Positions 37,511 to 47,452 of a stretch of DNA of 64,000 bases are shown in pieces. The notes under the pieces were generated by a model. It was given only the letters and a program-made list of their open reading frames with translations, did no database searches and was not told where the DNA came from. The position numbers and the translations under genes were made by a program. The DNA comes from an uncultured beta proteobacterium (GTDB lineage: Bacteria; Pseudomonadota; Gammaproteobacteria; Burkholderiales; Burkholderiaceae_C): contig CAISLN010000128.1 in assembly GCA_903886275.1 (NCBI GenBank), forward strand, positions 1 to 64,000, written 5' to 3'. How positions within the stretch are numbered: the first letter of the stretch is position 1; each line of letters opens with the position of its first letter.

Positions 37511-40500
37511 GTGTCATGGGATAATCACTGGGTGAACGCACCCCTTTCCCCATCCCCCACTGTGCCCCTGCACATCGAGTTTCCCGAGTCCCTGCCCGTT
37601 TCGGGCAAGCGCGATGAGATCATGGAGGCGATGCGCCAGCACCAGGTCATCATCGTCTGCGGCGAGACCGGCTCCGGCAAGACCACGCAGCTGCCCAAGA
37701 TTGCCCTGGCCATGGGCCGCGGCAAGCTCAATTACCCGCTGACCCTGCCCGACGGCCGCCCGGCGCCGCGCGGCAAGATGATTGGTCACACGCAACCGCG
37801 CCGCATTGCCGCAAGCTCGGTGGCCAAGCGCATTGCCGAGGAGCTGAAGACGCCGCTGGGCGATGTGGTGGGCTTCAAGGTGCGCTTCCAGGACCGCCTC
37901 TCCAAGGACGCGTCGGTCAAGCTGATGACCGACGGCATCTTGCTGGCCGAGACGCAGACCGACCCGCTGCTCACTGCCTATGACACCATCATCATCGACG
38001 AGGCGCATGAGCGCAGCCTGAACATCGACTTCCTGCTGGGCTACCTGCGCCAGTTGCTGCCGCGCCGCCCGGACCTGAAGATTGTGGTGACCTCGGCCAC
38101 GATTGATGCGGACCGCTTTGCGCGGCATTTCGCCAGCAAGAGCGGACCGGCTCCCGTCATCATGGTGTCGGGCCGCATGTTCCCGGTGGAGCAGCGGTAC
38201 CGCCCGTTTGAGGAATCGCGCGAATACGACCTGAACTCGGCGATTGCCGATGGCGTCGATGAGCTCTGGCGCGACGCCCACAATGCCGGTGACATCCTGG
38301 TCTTCCTGCCCGGCGAGCGCGAGATCCGCGAAGCGGCTGACCACCTGCGCCGCCACCTGAGCCACCAGCCGCTGATGCGCAACGCCGAGGTACTGCCGCT
38401 GTTTGCCCGCCTGTCACCCGCCGAGCAGGACCGCATTTTTGACGGCCACACCGGGCGGCGGATCGTGCTGGCCACCAATGTGGCGGAAACGTCGCTGACG
38501 GTGCCGGGCATCCGCTATGTGATCGACGCGGGCACGGCGCGCGTCAAGCGCTACAGCTTTCGCAGCAAGGTGGAGCAGTTGCTGGTGGAGCCGATCAGCC
38601 AGGCCGCCTCCAACCAGCGCGCCGGGCGCTGCGGCCGCGTGGCCAACGGCATTTGCATCCGCCTGTACGACGAGAAAGAGTTTGCCGGGCGCGAGCGCTT
38701 TACCGATCCGGAAATTTTGCGCAGCTCGCTGGCCGGGGTGATTCTGCGCATGAAGTCGCTGCACCTGGGTGTGGTGGAGGACTTCCCGTTTCTTGATATG
38801 CCATCGGGCCGCGCCATTGCCGATGGCTACCAGTTGCTCAACGAGTTGGGCGCGGTGGACGATGCCAACGAGATCACCCCTCTGGGCCAGGAACTCTCGC
38901 GCCTGCCGCTGGACCCACGCGTGGGCCGCATGATTCTGGAGGCGCGCGCAAGAGGGTCGCTGGACGAGGTGCTGGTGATTGCCTCGGCGCTCAGCGTGCA
39001 GGACGTGCGCGACCGGCCCATGGATGCACAAGCGCAGGCCGACCAGCAGCACGCCAAGTTTGACGATGAAAAGAGCGAGTTCAGCGGCTACCTGAAGCTG
39101 TGGAAATGGATTCACGATGCGCGCGGTGAGCGCCACGCCACCGCCACCACCGGCGTGATCGGCCAGCACAAGGTCACGAATCGCCAGTACGAACAGCTGC
39201 TGCGCCAGAACTTCATCAACATGCGCCGCGTGCGCGAGTGGAAAGACATCCACACCCAGCTGCACACCGTGGTGGCCGAGCACAAGTGGCGGCTTAACAC
39301 TGCGCCCGCATCCTATGAGCAGCTGCACCTGAGCATGTTGTCCGGCCTGCTGGGCAACGTGGGCTGCAAGCTGGAGACCGATGGCGCGTCCGGCGAATAC
39401 CTGGGCGCGCGCAGTATCAAGTTTTACCCGCATCCGGGCGCGCATCTGGTGAAGAAGCCGGGGCGCTGGATTGTGGCGGCCGAACTGGTGGAGACCACGC
39501 GCCTGTTTGGCCGGGGCATTGCGGCCATTGAGCCGCAGTGGCTGGAGCAGGTGGGCAGCCATCTCTTGAAGAAGCAGCTGCTGGACCCGCACTGGGAGAA
39601 GAAGGCCGCGGAAGTGGTCGCGCTGGAGCGCGCCACGTTGTATGGCATCGTGGTGTACAGCGGCCGCAAGGTGAACTATGGCCGCGTCGATCTGGTCGGC
39701 GCACGTGAGATCTTTATCCGCGAAGCCCTGGTCAACAACCAGTGGGAAACTCCGCTGCCTTTCCTGTCCGCCAACCAAAAGCTGATCAAGCAGGTGGAAG
39801 ACCTGGAGCACAAGGCGCGCCGCCAGGACGTGCTGGTGGACGACGAGCTGATCTACGCCTTTTACGACCAGCAGCTGCCCGCCGATGTGTGCAGCGGCTA
39901 CAGCTTTGAGAACTGGTACCGCGAGGAAAGCAAGAAGCCTCAGTACAACCCGCAGCACGCCGGTGGGCGGCGCGAAAGCACGCTGCTGCGCCTGACGCGT
40001 GAGGAGCTGATGCGCCACGAGGCGGCCGGCATTACGACAGCCAGCTTCCCCAAGACCATCCGCTTAGGGGGCGTGGACTGCGCCGCCACCTACCTGCACG
40101 AACCCGGTGACGCCCATGACGGCCTGACCGTGACTGTGCCGCTGTTTGTACTGAACCAGGTCAACGAAGAGCGCTGCGAATGGCTGGTGCCCGGCATGTT
40201 GCGCGAGAAGATTCAGGCTCTCATCAAGACGCTGCACCAGCGCCCGCGCTCGCGCCTGGTGCCGCTGCCCGATACGGCCGCCAAGTTCGCCGAGGTGCTG
40301 AACGAAGCCGAGCGCTTTGGCGCAGGCGGCCTGACCGATGCCGTGCTGAAGCTGGTGCGCGACACCACGGCGGTGGATGTGGTCAAAGCCGACATCAAGG
40401 TCGACATGCTCACCCCGCATTTCTTCATGAACTTCCGCGTGGTCGATGAGCATGGCCGCGTGCTGGGCCACGGGCGCAATATCGGTGCGTTGAAGGCGGA

Positions 40501-41599
40501 GTGGGGCAAGCAGGCGCGCGGGGCGTTTCAGGCGCTGGCGAATTTGAAGCTGGGGCAGGGCGCAGCGTCGAATGCGACAGCCACCCAGGCAACCGGCCCG
40601 GCGGGTTCAACAGGCGCAGACGCTGCGGCCCAGGCCACCGCGACCACGGCGGGAGTCCAGCGCGGCGTGCCGCCCGCTTCATCCAAGGCCGGCGCCAGCG
40701 CGCCCCCGGTCGCCACCGAAAAGCGACACACCGCCTGGACCTTCGGCGAACTGCCCGAGTTGCTGGAAATCCGCAAGAGCGGCCAGACCCTGATCGGTTT
40801 CCCGGCCCTGATCGACGCGGGTGACGCCGTCACCATCGAGGTCTTCGACGAGCCCGAAACCGCCCACGCCAAACACCGCGCAGGGCTGCGCCGCCTGTTC
40901 GCGCTGCAGATCAAGGACGCGCTGAAGTACCTGGAAAAGAACATCCCCGACCTGCAAAAAATGGCCGTGACCTTCATGCAGGTGGGCAAGAGCGAGGGCA
41001 AGGACAGTGCCACCTCAGGCGGCACCATCGAAGAGCTGCGTGAGCAGATCGTCGCCCTGGCGCTGGACCGGGCCTTTCTGATCGAGCCGCTGCCCACCGA
41101 CGAGTTCGCCTTCAAGAAGCGGGTGGAGGAGGGCCGTGGCCGCCTGACGCTGATCTCCAGCGAAGTGGCGCGCATGGCCGGTGTGATCCTGCTGGAATAC
41201 GCCACCGCCGCACGCAAGATCAAGGACAGCAAGAACACGGGCGAGGCGGCGGTGGACGCCGCGCAGCAGTTGCAGCGCCTGATGCCCAAGCGCTTTCTGC
41301 ACGCCGCCCCCTGGGACCGGCTGCAGCATCTGGCGCGCTACCTCAAGGCCATCACCCTGCGCCTGGACAAGTACCGCGCCGATCCGGCCCGTGACGCCAC
41401 CCGCCTGGCCGAACTGCGCCCGCTGGAGCAGCGCTACTGGCGCCTGGTGGCCGAGCGCAAGGGTGTGGTGGATGAACGCATGCTGGAATTCCGCTGGCTG
41501 CTGGAAGAGCTGCGCGTCAGTTTCTTCGCGCAGGAGTTGCGCACACCGCAACCGGTCAGCGTGAAGCGGCTGGACAAGGCCTGGGCGCAGTTGAGTTAA
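37511..41599 (+). CDS. hrpA: ATP-dependent RNA helicase HrpA
   Basis: VIIVCGETGSGKTTQLPKIAL, DEAHERSLNIDFLLGYL, SATIDADRFA, QRAGRCGRVANGICIRLY; start may be slightly downstream (GTG 37532). Confidence 0.95.
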   Translation: MSWDNHWVNAPLSPSPTVPLHIEFPESLPVSGKRDEIMEAMRQHQVIIVCGETGSGKTTQLPKIALAMGRGKLNYPLTLPDGRPAPRGKMIGHTQPRRIAASSVAKRIAEELKTPLGDVVGFKVRFQDRLSKDASVKLMTDGILLAETQTDPLLTAYDTIIIDEAHERSLNIDFLLGYLRQLLPRRPDLKIVVTSATIDADRFARHFASKSGPAPVIMVSGRMFPVEQRYRPFEESREYDLNSAIADGVDELWRDAHNAGDILVFLPGEREIREAADHLRRHLSHQPLMRNAEVLPLFARLSPAEQDRIFDGHTGRRIVLATNVAETSLTVPGIRYVIDAGTARVKRYSFRSKVEQLLVEPISQAASNQRAGRCGRVANGICIRLYDEKEFAGRERFTDPEILRSSLAGVILRMKSLHLGVVEDFPFLDMPSGRAIADGYQLLNELGAVDDANEITPLGQELSRLPLDPRVGRMILEARARGSLDEVLVIASALSVQDVRDRPMDAQAQADQQHAKFDDEKSEFSGYLKLWKWIHDARGERHATATTGVIGQHKVTNRQYEQLLRQNFINMRRVREWKDIHTQLHTVVAEHKWRLNTAPASYEQLHLSMLSGLLGNVGCKLETDGASGEYLGARSIKFYPHPGAHLVKKPGRWIVAAELVETTRLFGRGIAAIEPQWLEQVGSHLLKKQLLDPHWEKKAAEVVALERATLYGIVVYSGRKVNYGRVDLVGAREIFIREALVNNQWETPLPFLSANQKLIKQVEDLEHKARRQDVLVDDELIYAFYDQQLPADVCSGYSFENWYREESKKPQYNPQHAGGRRESTLLRLTREELMRHEAAGITTASFPKTIRLGGVDCAATYLHEPGDAHDGLTVTVPLFVLNQVNEERCEWLVPGMLREKIQALIKTLHQRPRSRLVPLPDTAAKFAEVLNEAERFGAGGLTDAVLKLVRDTTAVDVVKADIKVDMLTPHFFMNFRVVDEHGRVLGHGRNIGALKAEWGKQARGAFQALANLKLGQGAASNATATQATGPAGSTGADAAAQATATTAGVQRGVPPASSKAGASAPPVATEKRHTAWTFGELPELLEIRKSGQTLIGFPALIDAGDAVTIEVFDEPETAHAKHRAGLRRLFALQIKDALKYLEKNIPDLQKMAVTFMQVGKSEGKDSATSGGTIEELREQIVALALDRAFLIEPLPTDEFAFKKRVEEGRGRLTLISSEVARMAGVILLEYATAARKIKDSKNTGEAAVDAAQQLQRLMPKRFLHAAPWDRLQHLARYLKAITLRLDKYRADPARDATRLAELRPLEQRYWRLVAERKGVVDERMLEFRWLLEELRVSFFAQELRTPQPVSVKRLDKAWAQLS

Positions 41600-41628
41600 G
41601 GTGTTGTCTTTTTCTGGAGGAAGTGCCT

Positions 41629-41922
41629 ATGCGTTGGGTAGCAATATTTGATGACACGCAAGACATGATGGAAGTTCGCCGCGAGCGTGAAGCCCTGCAT
41701 CTGGCGTACCTGAGGGAGCATGCTGACGAAATTATGCTGGGCGGCGGCTGTCGAGAGGAGCCGGGTGGAACTTTTGTAGGCGGACTCTGGGTGCTTGAGG
41801 TTCATTCGCGGGAGCGCGCAGTCGAGCTGATTGAAAACGACCCGTACTACGTTCCCACGTTTCGCAGATACAAGCTAAGGACTTGGGGCAAGGCCTTTCC
41901 GGAAGTGGTTGTCACTCTGTAA
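41629..41922 (+). CDS. YciI family protein
   Basis: MRWVAIFDDTQDMMEVRREREALHLAYLREHADEIMLGGGC; ggagg RBS. Confidence 0.8.
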   Translation: MRWVAIFDDTQDMMEVRREREALHLAYLREHADEIMLGGGCREEPGGTFVGGLWVLEVHSRERAVELIENDPYYVPTFRRYKLRTWGKAFPEVVVTL

Positions 41923-41936
41923 ATGCCTGAAGCCAG

Positions 41937-43115
41937 CTACAGCTTCTGCAACCGCTCCAGCGCTGCCAGCAGCGTCGCATCCTGCTTGGCGAAGCAAAAG
42001 CGCACCACGCGCTGGTCGAAGCCGTTGCCGTAGAACGCGGACAGCGGAATGGCGGCCACGCCGATCTCTTTGGTAAGCCATTGGCAGAAGTCGGCCTCGC
42101 CCAGGTCGCTCACCGCCGAGATGTCCACGCATTGGAAGTAGCTGCCTTCGGTGTGCAGGATCTTGAAACGGGTTTTGGCCAGGCCTTCGCGGAACAGATC
42201 GCGTTTGCTTTGGTAGAAAGCGGGAAGGTCCAGATACGGCGCCGGGTCCGCCATGTAGGCGGCCAGCGCGTATTGCACCGGGGTGTTGACGGTGAACACA
42301 TTGAACTGATGCACCTTGCGGAACTCGGCGCTAAGAGACGCAGGCGCCGCCACATAGCCCACTTTCCAGCCGGTCACATGGTAGGTCTTGCCAAAGCTGC
42401 TGACGATAAAGGCGCGGGCCGCCAGGCCGGGGAATCGCGCCGCGCTCTGGTGCTGTTGGCCGTCGAACACCATGTGTTCATAGACCTCGTCGGAGATCAG
42501 CAGCACGTTGGTGGGGGCCAGCAAATCCTGCAAGGACAGCATGTCGGCCTCGGACCAGATGGTGGCGCTGGGGTTGTGCGGGCTGTTGACGATGATGGCG
42601 CGGGTGCGCGGTGTCATGGCCGCAGCAATCTTGTCGAAATCGGGCCGGAAGGTGCCGGGTGTCAGCGGCACGCGCACTGCCACGCCGTCGGCGAGCTCGA
42701 TATTGGGCACGTAGCTGTCGTAGCAGGGCTCCAGCACGATCACTTCATCACCCGGGTGCACGATGGCCAGGATGATGGTCAGAATGGCCTGGGTGGCGCC
42801 GGCGGTGATGGTGATTTCGCTGTCGGCGCTGTAGCGGTGCTGGTGCAAGGCTTCAATCTTGGCGGCTATGGCCTGGCGCAGCACCGGTACGCCGACCATG
42901 GGCGGGTACTGGTTGTGGCCCGTCTGCATGGCTGCTGTTACGGCGTCTACCAGGGCAGGGTCGCAGGCAAAGTCCGGAAAACCCTGGCCCAGGTTCACGG
43001 CCTTGTGTTCGGTGGCCAGGGCCGACATCACGGTGAAGATGGTGGTGCCGACCTTGGGCAGGCGGCTGGTGAGTGGGGGCGTAAATACCGGTGTACCGGA
43101 GGCTTCAGAGTTCAT
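41937..43115 (-). CDS. Pyridoxal phosphate-dependent aminotransferase (methionine aminotransferase-like)
   Basis: AVNLGQGFPDFACDP; NSPHNPSATIW; FIVSSFGKTYHVTGWKVGY. Confidence 0.92.
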   Translation of the reverse strand: MNSEASGTPVFTPPLTSRLPKVGTTIFTVMSALATEHKAVNLGQGFPDFACDPALVDAVTAAMQTGHNQYPPMVGVPVLRQAIAAKIEALHQHRYSADSEITITAGATQAILTIILAIVHPGDEVIVLEPCYDSYVPNIELADGVAVRVPLTPGTFRPDFDKIAAAMTPRTRAIIVNSPHNPSATIWSEADMLSLQDLLAPTNVLLISDEVYEHMVFDGQQHQSAARFPGLAARAFIVSSFGKTYHVTGWKVGYVAAPASLSAEFRKVHQFNVFTVNTPVQYALAAYMADPAPYLDLPAFYQSKRDLFREGLAKTRFKILHTEGSYFQCVDISAVSDLGEADFCQWLTKEIGVAAIPLSAFYGNGFDQRVVRFCFAKQDATLLAALERLQKL

Positions 43116-43120
43116 GGGTT

Positions 43121-44086
43121 TTAAAGCTCGTAATCGTTGACGTGGCCGGTCATGGCCTTGATGATCAGGTCGCGGCTCAGGCGGTTGCTCAGCAGCTCGG
43201 CAAAGGTATAGACAAAGTTGCGCAGGTAGGCGCTGCGCTTGAAGGCCACGCGGGTGGTGTTGCGCCCGAACAGCTGGCCTGCGGGGCGGGTTACCAGCCC
43301 GCCCTTGCCGGCGTTGTTGGCGCAATCTTCCACGATGTCTTGCACCGCCATCTCGGCGGCAATGCCCACGCCCAGCCCCAGGCGCACATAGGTCTTGATC
43401 ACATCCGAATCAATCGCCTCCAAGGCGATGCGCGGCTCCAGATGGGCGTGCGCAAAGGCCAGGTCGATTTTGGTACGCCCGGTAAACGAGGGGTGGTAGG
43501 TAATGAGCGGCTCCCGTGCCACGTCTGCCAGCGTGATGTTTTCCTTTTTCGCCAGCGGATGGTCTGCTGGGAGCACCAGCATGTGCTGCCATTCGTAGCA
43601 GGGCAGTGTGACCAGTTCGGCGTAGTCGGCCAGCGACTCGGTGGCGATGCCGATCTCGGCCACATCGTCGATCAGCATGCGCGCGACCTGGGCCGGTGCG
43701 CCCTGGTGCATGCTAATGTTGACCTTGGGATAGGCCGTGCGCAGTGCTGCCACGCGCTCGGGCAGCACGTATCTGGCCTGCGTGTGGGTGGTGGCAATGG
43801 AGAGCGTGCCGCTGTCTTGGTTGCTGTATTGCTCGCCAATGCGCTTGAGGTTGCCCAGCTCGCCCATGATCACTTCGATGCTCTTGAGCACATGCTGGCC
43901 TGGTTCGGTGATGCGCTTGAGACGCTTGCCGTGGCGGGCAAAAATTTCAATGCCCAGCTCTTCTTCGAGCTCGATGATGGCCTTGGAGACACCCGGCTGC
44001 GAGGTGTGCAGGGCCTTGGCGGCCTCTGTCAGGTTGAGGTTGCGGCGCACGGCCTCTTGCACAAAGCGAAATTGGTGAAGGTTCAT
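43121..44086 (-). CDS. LysR-type regulator, CysB-like
   Basis: MNLHQFRFVQEAVRRNLNLTEAAKALHTSQPGVSKAIIELEEELGIEIFARHGKRLKRITEPG; TTHTQARYVLP. Confidence 0.9.
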   Translation of the reverse strand: MNLHQFRFVQEAVRRNLNLTEAAKALHTSQPGVSKAIIELEEELGIEIFARHGKRLKRITEPGQHVLKSIEVIMGELGNLKRIGEQYSNQDSGTLSIATTHTQARYVLPERVAALRTAYPKVNISMHQGAPAQVARMLIDDVAEIGIATESLADYAELVTLPCYEWQHMLVLPADHPLAKKENITLADVAREPLITYHPSFTGRTKIDLAFAHAHLEPRIALEAIDSDVIKTYVRLGLGVGIAAEMAVQDIVEDCANNAGKGGLVTRPAGQLFGRNTTRVAFKRSAYLRNFVYTFAELLSNRLSRDLIIKAMTGHVNDYEL

Positions 44087-44263
44087 ATCGGGTCGCTTCT
44101 GGAGCGCTCATGCCTGGTAGGAATGTTGTCTGGATTCATTATCCATACGAATGAAGGCTGGGCCGCTATGTTGCCATTTATGTCGTAAGACCGTCATACT
44201 GGCGACTTTATCCACCAATAAAAGTTTCGAAAACAGATTTTTGTAAAAAAAAGGAACCCTAAC

Positions 44264-44839
44264 ATGCGTAAAAAAGTCAACAAACTGCTTGTCCAATGGT
44301 TCTGCGCCGGCTTGCTGCTGGCCTGCCTGGCTAGCCACGCAAGCTTTGCTGCCGACTTGGAAGCAGCTGCCACTGGCAAGGCCTTGCCCCCGATTGCTGT
44401 GGTGCTGTCGCAATTCAAGCTCAGCCAGGACGCCAGCGGCGCGCCTAAGCTGGTGGCTGCCAATGCGGTGGTGCCGGGTGATGTGATGGAGTACCACGCC
44501 ACCTACAGCAACCAGAGCAAGGCCGCCGTCTCGGTGATCGCCACGCTGCCGGTACCCGAGGCGTTGGAGTACATCGCGTACAGCGCCACCGCCCAATCTG
44601 CCAACAACAGCCCCATTGCACACACCGTGGCGCTGAAAGACTCCCGCTTCGCGCCGGAACCCCTGATGCGCAATCTCGCCTTGCCCGATGGCGGCAGTAT
44701 CAGCCACGCAGTGCCCACTTCCGAATACCGCTTTGTGCGCTGGAATCTGGAGAATATGGAGCCCGGTACATCGGTGGAGGTCAGCTTGCGCGCCAAGGTG
44801 ACGCAGACCCAGGACCTGTCCGCAGACCCTGCCAAGTAA
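44264..44839 (+). CDS. Secreted hypothetical protein (DUF11-like)
   Basis: Signal peptide; VVPGDVMEYHATYSNQSKAAVSVIATLPVPEALEYI. Confidence 0.7.
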   Translation: MRKKVNKLLVQWFCAGLLLACLASHASFAADLEAAATGKALPPIAVVLSQFKLSQDASGAPKLVAANAVVPGDVMEYHATYSNQSKAAVSVIATLPVPEALEYIAYSATAQSANNSPIAHTVALKDSRFAPEPLMRNLALPDGGSISHAVPTSEYRFVRWNLENMEPGTSVEVSLRAKVTQTQDLSADPAK

Positions 44840-44856
44840 GACGCCGGCGCGCAGGC

Positions 44857-45228
44857 CTATTCGGCCGCGATCTGCGCCAGCAGTTGAATCAGCCGCGGGT
44901 CTTCGCCCACGGCGGGTTGCAGCGCAAACAGCACCTGTGGGTGCTGTTTGCGCAATTGCTCCAGCAGCAGCGGCAGGTCTTCGCGGGCATGGCGTCCAAC
45001 GCCCAAAAACAGAGGCAGTACCGAGATGCTGCGCACCCCTGCCTCCATGATTTCCAGACAGGCAGTTGCCAGGTCGGGTTGGCTCAGTTCCAGGTAGGCG
45101 CAGCGCACCACCAGGTCGGGTGCACCCAGGCTGAGTTGGGCGGCCACGGCCTCCATGGGCTTGTGCCAAAGCGGGTCGCGCGAGCCATGGGCAAACAAGA
45201 CCACCGCGCGTTTTTCTATCGTTGTCAT
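44857..45228 (-). CDS. CbiX/SirB-like sirohydrochlorin chelatase
   Basis: RAVVLFAHGSRDPLWHKPMEAVAAQL; VLPLFLGVGRHAREDLP. Confidence 0.88.
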   Translation of the reverse strand: MTTIEKRAVVLFAHGSRDPLWHKPMEAVAAQLSLGAPDLVVRCAYLELSQPDLATACLEIMEAGVRSISVLPLFLGVGRHAREDLPLLLEQLRKQHPQVLFALQPAVGEDPRLIQLLAQIAAE

Positions 45229-46325
45229 CGTCGCAACACCAGCCAAGTAAATGCTGTCAAAGACAACAGGGAATAAATCAGGCCGGGCAGGGCCGCAGTA
45301 AACCAGGGTTGCCAGCCCTGCAGCGTGCCCAGGTCACTGAGCACGTTGTTCAACAGCACAAAGCTGATGCCGGCCATGACGCCGCCAAACACATAGGTGG
45401 CAATGCCGCCGGAGCGGAAGTGGAAATAGGCAAAGGGCAGGGCCAGCACCACCATCACCAGGCAGCTCAAGGGGTAGAACACTTTTTTCCAGAACTGGAT
45501 TTCGTATTTCTGGGCCGACTGGTTGTTGCTGCTCAGGTGCTGCATGTACTGAAACAAGTCGATGGTGCCCATGCGCTCGGGCTTGAGCACGGCGGCGGCC
45601 ACCATTTCGGCGGTGACGCTGGTGGGCCAGCGAAAGCTGTCGGTCAGCAGTCGCTCGACCCGACCGGCCTTGGCATCGGTGAATTCGGTGCGGTCCACGC
45701 CCGAGAGCAGCCAGTCCTCATGCTGGCCAAAAGTGGCGCTCTGTCCCTGGGTCATGGAAACCATATGGCCCTGGTTGTCGAATTCGAAAATGCGCACTTC
45801 CTTCATGCTGGCGTCGCTTGCCAGGGCGCCCACGTTGACGGCGTAACTGCCATAGGCCTGCTTCTCTTTGAGCCAGGCGCCGGTCTTGCCCACGCTGACC
45901 TGGCCCTGAAAGCGTGCCTTAAGCAATTGCGCCGTGCGGTCGGCCAGGGGGGCCAGGTAGTCGCCCACCGCAAAGGTGAAAAACACAAACACCAGGCCCA
46001 GGCTGAGCAGGGTGCGCAGGGCCCGCCAAGGGCCTAGGCCACTGGTGCGCAAAATGGTGAACTCCGAGCTTTGGGCCAGACGCGCCATCACAAAGATGGT
46101 GCCAATCAGAACGGTGATGGGCATCAGCTCGTACACATGGCTGGGAACCATCAGGCCGATATAGAGCAGCGCCTGAGGAATGCGGTAGCCAATGGCGCCA
46201 ATGTGGTTGACCGATTGCAGCTCCTCGACAAAGTCAAAAAAGAAAAACAGGGCGACAAAACCCAGCGTGACGAGAGCAACCGCGTTCACCACTTCGCGGT
46301 ACAGCAGGCGGCGTACGGTCTTCAT
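45225..46325 (-). CDS. lptG: LPS export ABC transporter permease LptG
   Basis: VRRLLYREVVNAVALVTLGFVALFFFFDFVEEL...VGYRIPQALLY-type N-terminus; paired with lptF. Confidence 0.92.
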   Translation of the reverse strand: MKTVRRLLYREVVNAVALVTLGFVALFFFFDFVEELQSVNHIGAIGYRIPQALLYIGLMVPSHVYELMPITVLIGTIFVMARLAQSSEFTILRTSGLGPWRALRTLLSLGLVFVFFTFAVGDYLAPLADRTAQLLKARFQGQVSVGKTGAWLKEKQAYGSYAVNVGALASDASMKEVRIFEFDNQGHMVSMTQGQSATFGQHEDWLLSGVDRTEFTDAKAGRVERLLTDSFRWPTSVTAEMVAAAVLKPERMGTIDLFQYMQHLSSNNQSAQKYEIQFWKKVFYPLSCLVMVVLALPFAYFHFRSGGIATYVFGGVMAGISFVLLNNVLSDLGTLQGWQPWFTAALPGLIYSLLSLTAFTWLVLRR

Positions 46326-47428
46326 GTTGCGCGACTCCCGCTTACTGAGCGGCGGGAAGGTCTGCGCCAGGTCCAGTTGTTGTTGCGCTTGGTCAGCCAC
46401 AGCGCGCCCAGTGCCAGTGCGCCGCCATGCAGCACCAGCAAGAAGGGGGCAAGCTGCACCTGACCAGACTCGATCCAGCTCTTGCCCAGCACCAAAAAGT
46501 TGAAATACACCACAAAGATCAGAAAGGCAAAGCCCAGGTTGGCGGAGCGGCCCACGCGCGGGTTGGTGCCGGCTGCGGCAAGGCCAATCACAATGAAATT
46601 AAAGGCCGCCAGCACCAGGCCCAGGCGCCAGGACAGCTCGGCTTGGTTTTTGCGGTTTGGCGTTAGCAGCAGTTCCTGTGTGGCGAGCGAACTCGACGGG
46701 AGATAGCTGCGCGCCGACACATCGTCGCTGCCCACGCGCGCCGCATACTGCTCGAACTGGCTGACCGTGAGCTCGGGCTTGCCGCTTTTGCGCTCCAGAC
46801 GCTGGCCGTTTTGCAGCACCAAAAATTTGTCGTTGCCGATGATTTCAATATGGCCGCTGCGTGCCGAGGTCACGGTTTGCTTGCCCTGCTCGTTGGTGGC
46901 GATAAAAACGTTGTTGCCGGTCTGTTTGTTTTCGGAGTTCTTTTCGATGAAGAAAACCCGGTCGCCGTTGGCCGATTCCTGGAACTGCCCCGGTTCGATG
47001 CGGGCGATGTCGCCGCGCTTCTCGTAGCGGTCGCGCAGATCTTCGATGCGGCCAAAGGCCCAGGGCAGCACAAAAAAGGCCAGCACCGCAATCACCACCA
47101 GAATCGGCCAGGAGAAGCGAAACAGGGGCGCGAGCAAGGCACTTAAGCCGCGCCCGCTGCCAAACCAGATCACCATTTCGCTGTCCTTGTACATGCGGGT
47201 GAGCACGCTCAGGATGGCAATAAACAGGCTCATGGACAAAATGGTGGGCATGTCAGACAGCACGGTATAGCCCATGATGATCATCACATCGGTGGGGTTG
47301 AAGGTGCCGCGCGAGGCCTCTCCCACTGTGCGAATCAGCGTCATGGTCATCACCACGGTGGCGAGCACCACCAGGGTGGCTCCGAAACTGCGCGCTAACT
47401 CTTTGCGGATGGAGGAATGGAATAACAT
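46322..47428 (-). CDS. lptF: LPS export ABC transporter permease LptF
   Basis: MLFHSSIRKELARSFGATLVVLATVVMTMTLIRTVG; start trimmed from the 862-aa ORF. Confidence 0.92.
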   Translation of the reverse strand: MLFHSSIRKELARSFGATLVVLATVVMTMTLIRTVGEASRGTFNPTDVMIIMGYTVLSDMPTILSMSLFIAILSVLTRMYKDSEMVIWFGSGRGLSALLAPLFRFSWPILVVIAVLAFFVLPWAFGRIEDLRDRYEKRGDIARIEPGQFQESANGDRVFFIEKNSENKQTGNNVFIATNEQGKQTVTSARSGHIEIIGNDKFLVLQNGQRLERKSGKPELTVSQFEQYAARVGSDDVSARSYLPSSSLATQELLLTPNRKNQAELSWRLGLVLAAFNFIVIGLAAAGTNPRVGRSANLGFAFLIFVVYFNFLVLGKSWIESGQVQLAPFLLVLHGGALALGALWLTKRNNNWTWRRPSRRSVSGSRAT

Positions 47429-47452
47429 GGCATACAGATAAGGAAGTGGATT

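Noticed and set aside
38414-40018. 534-aa minus-strand ORF opposite hrpA
   Set aside because: Shadow ORF; hrpA motifs continuous on the plus strand.
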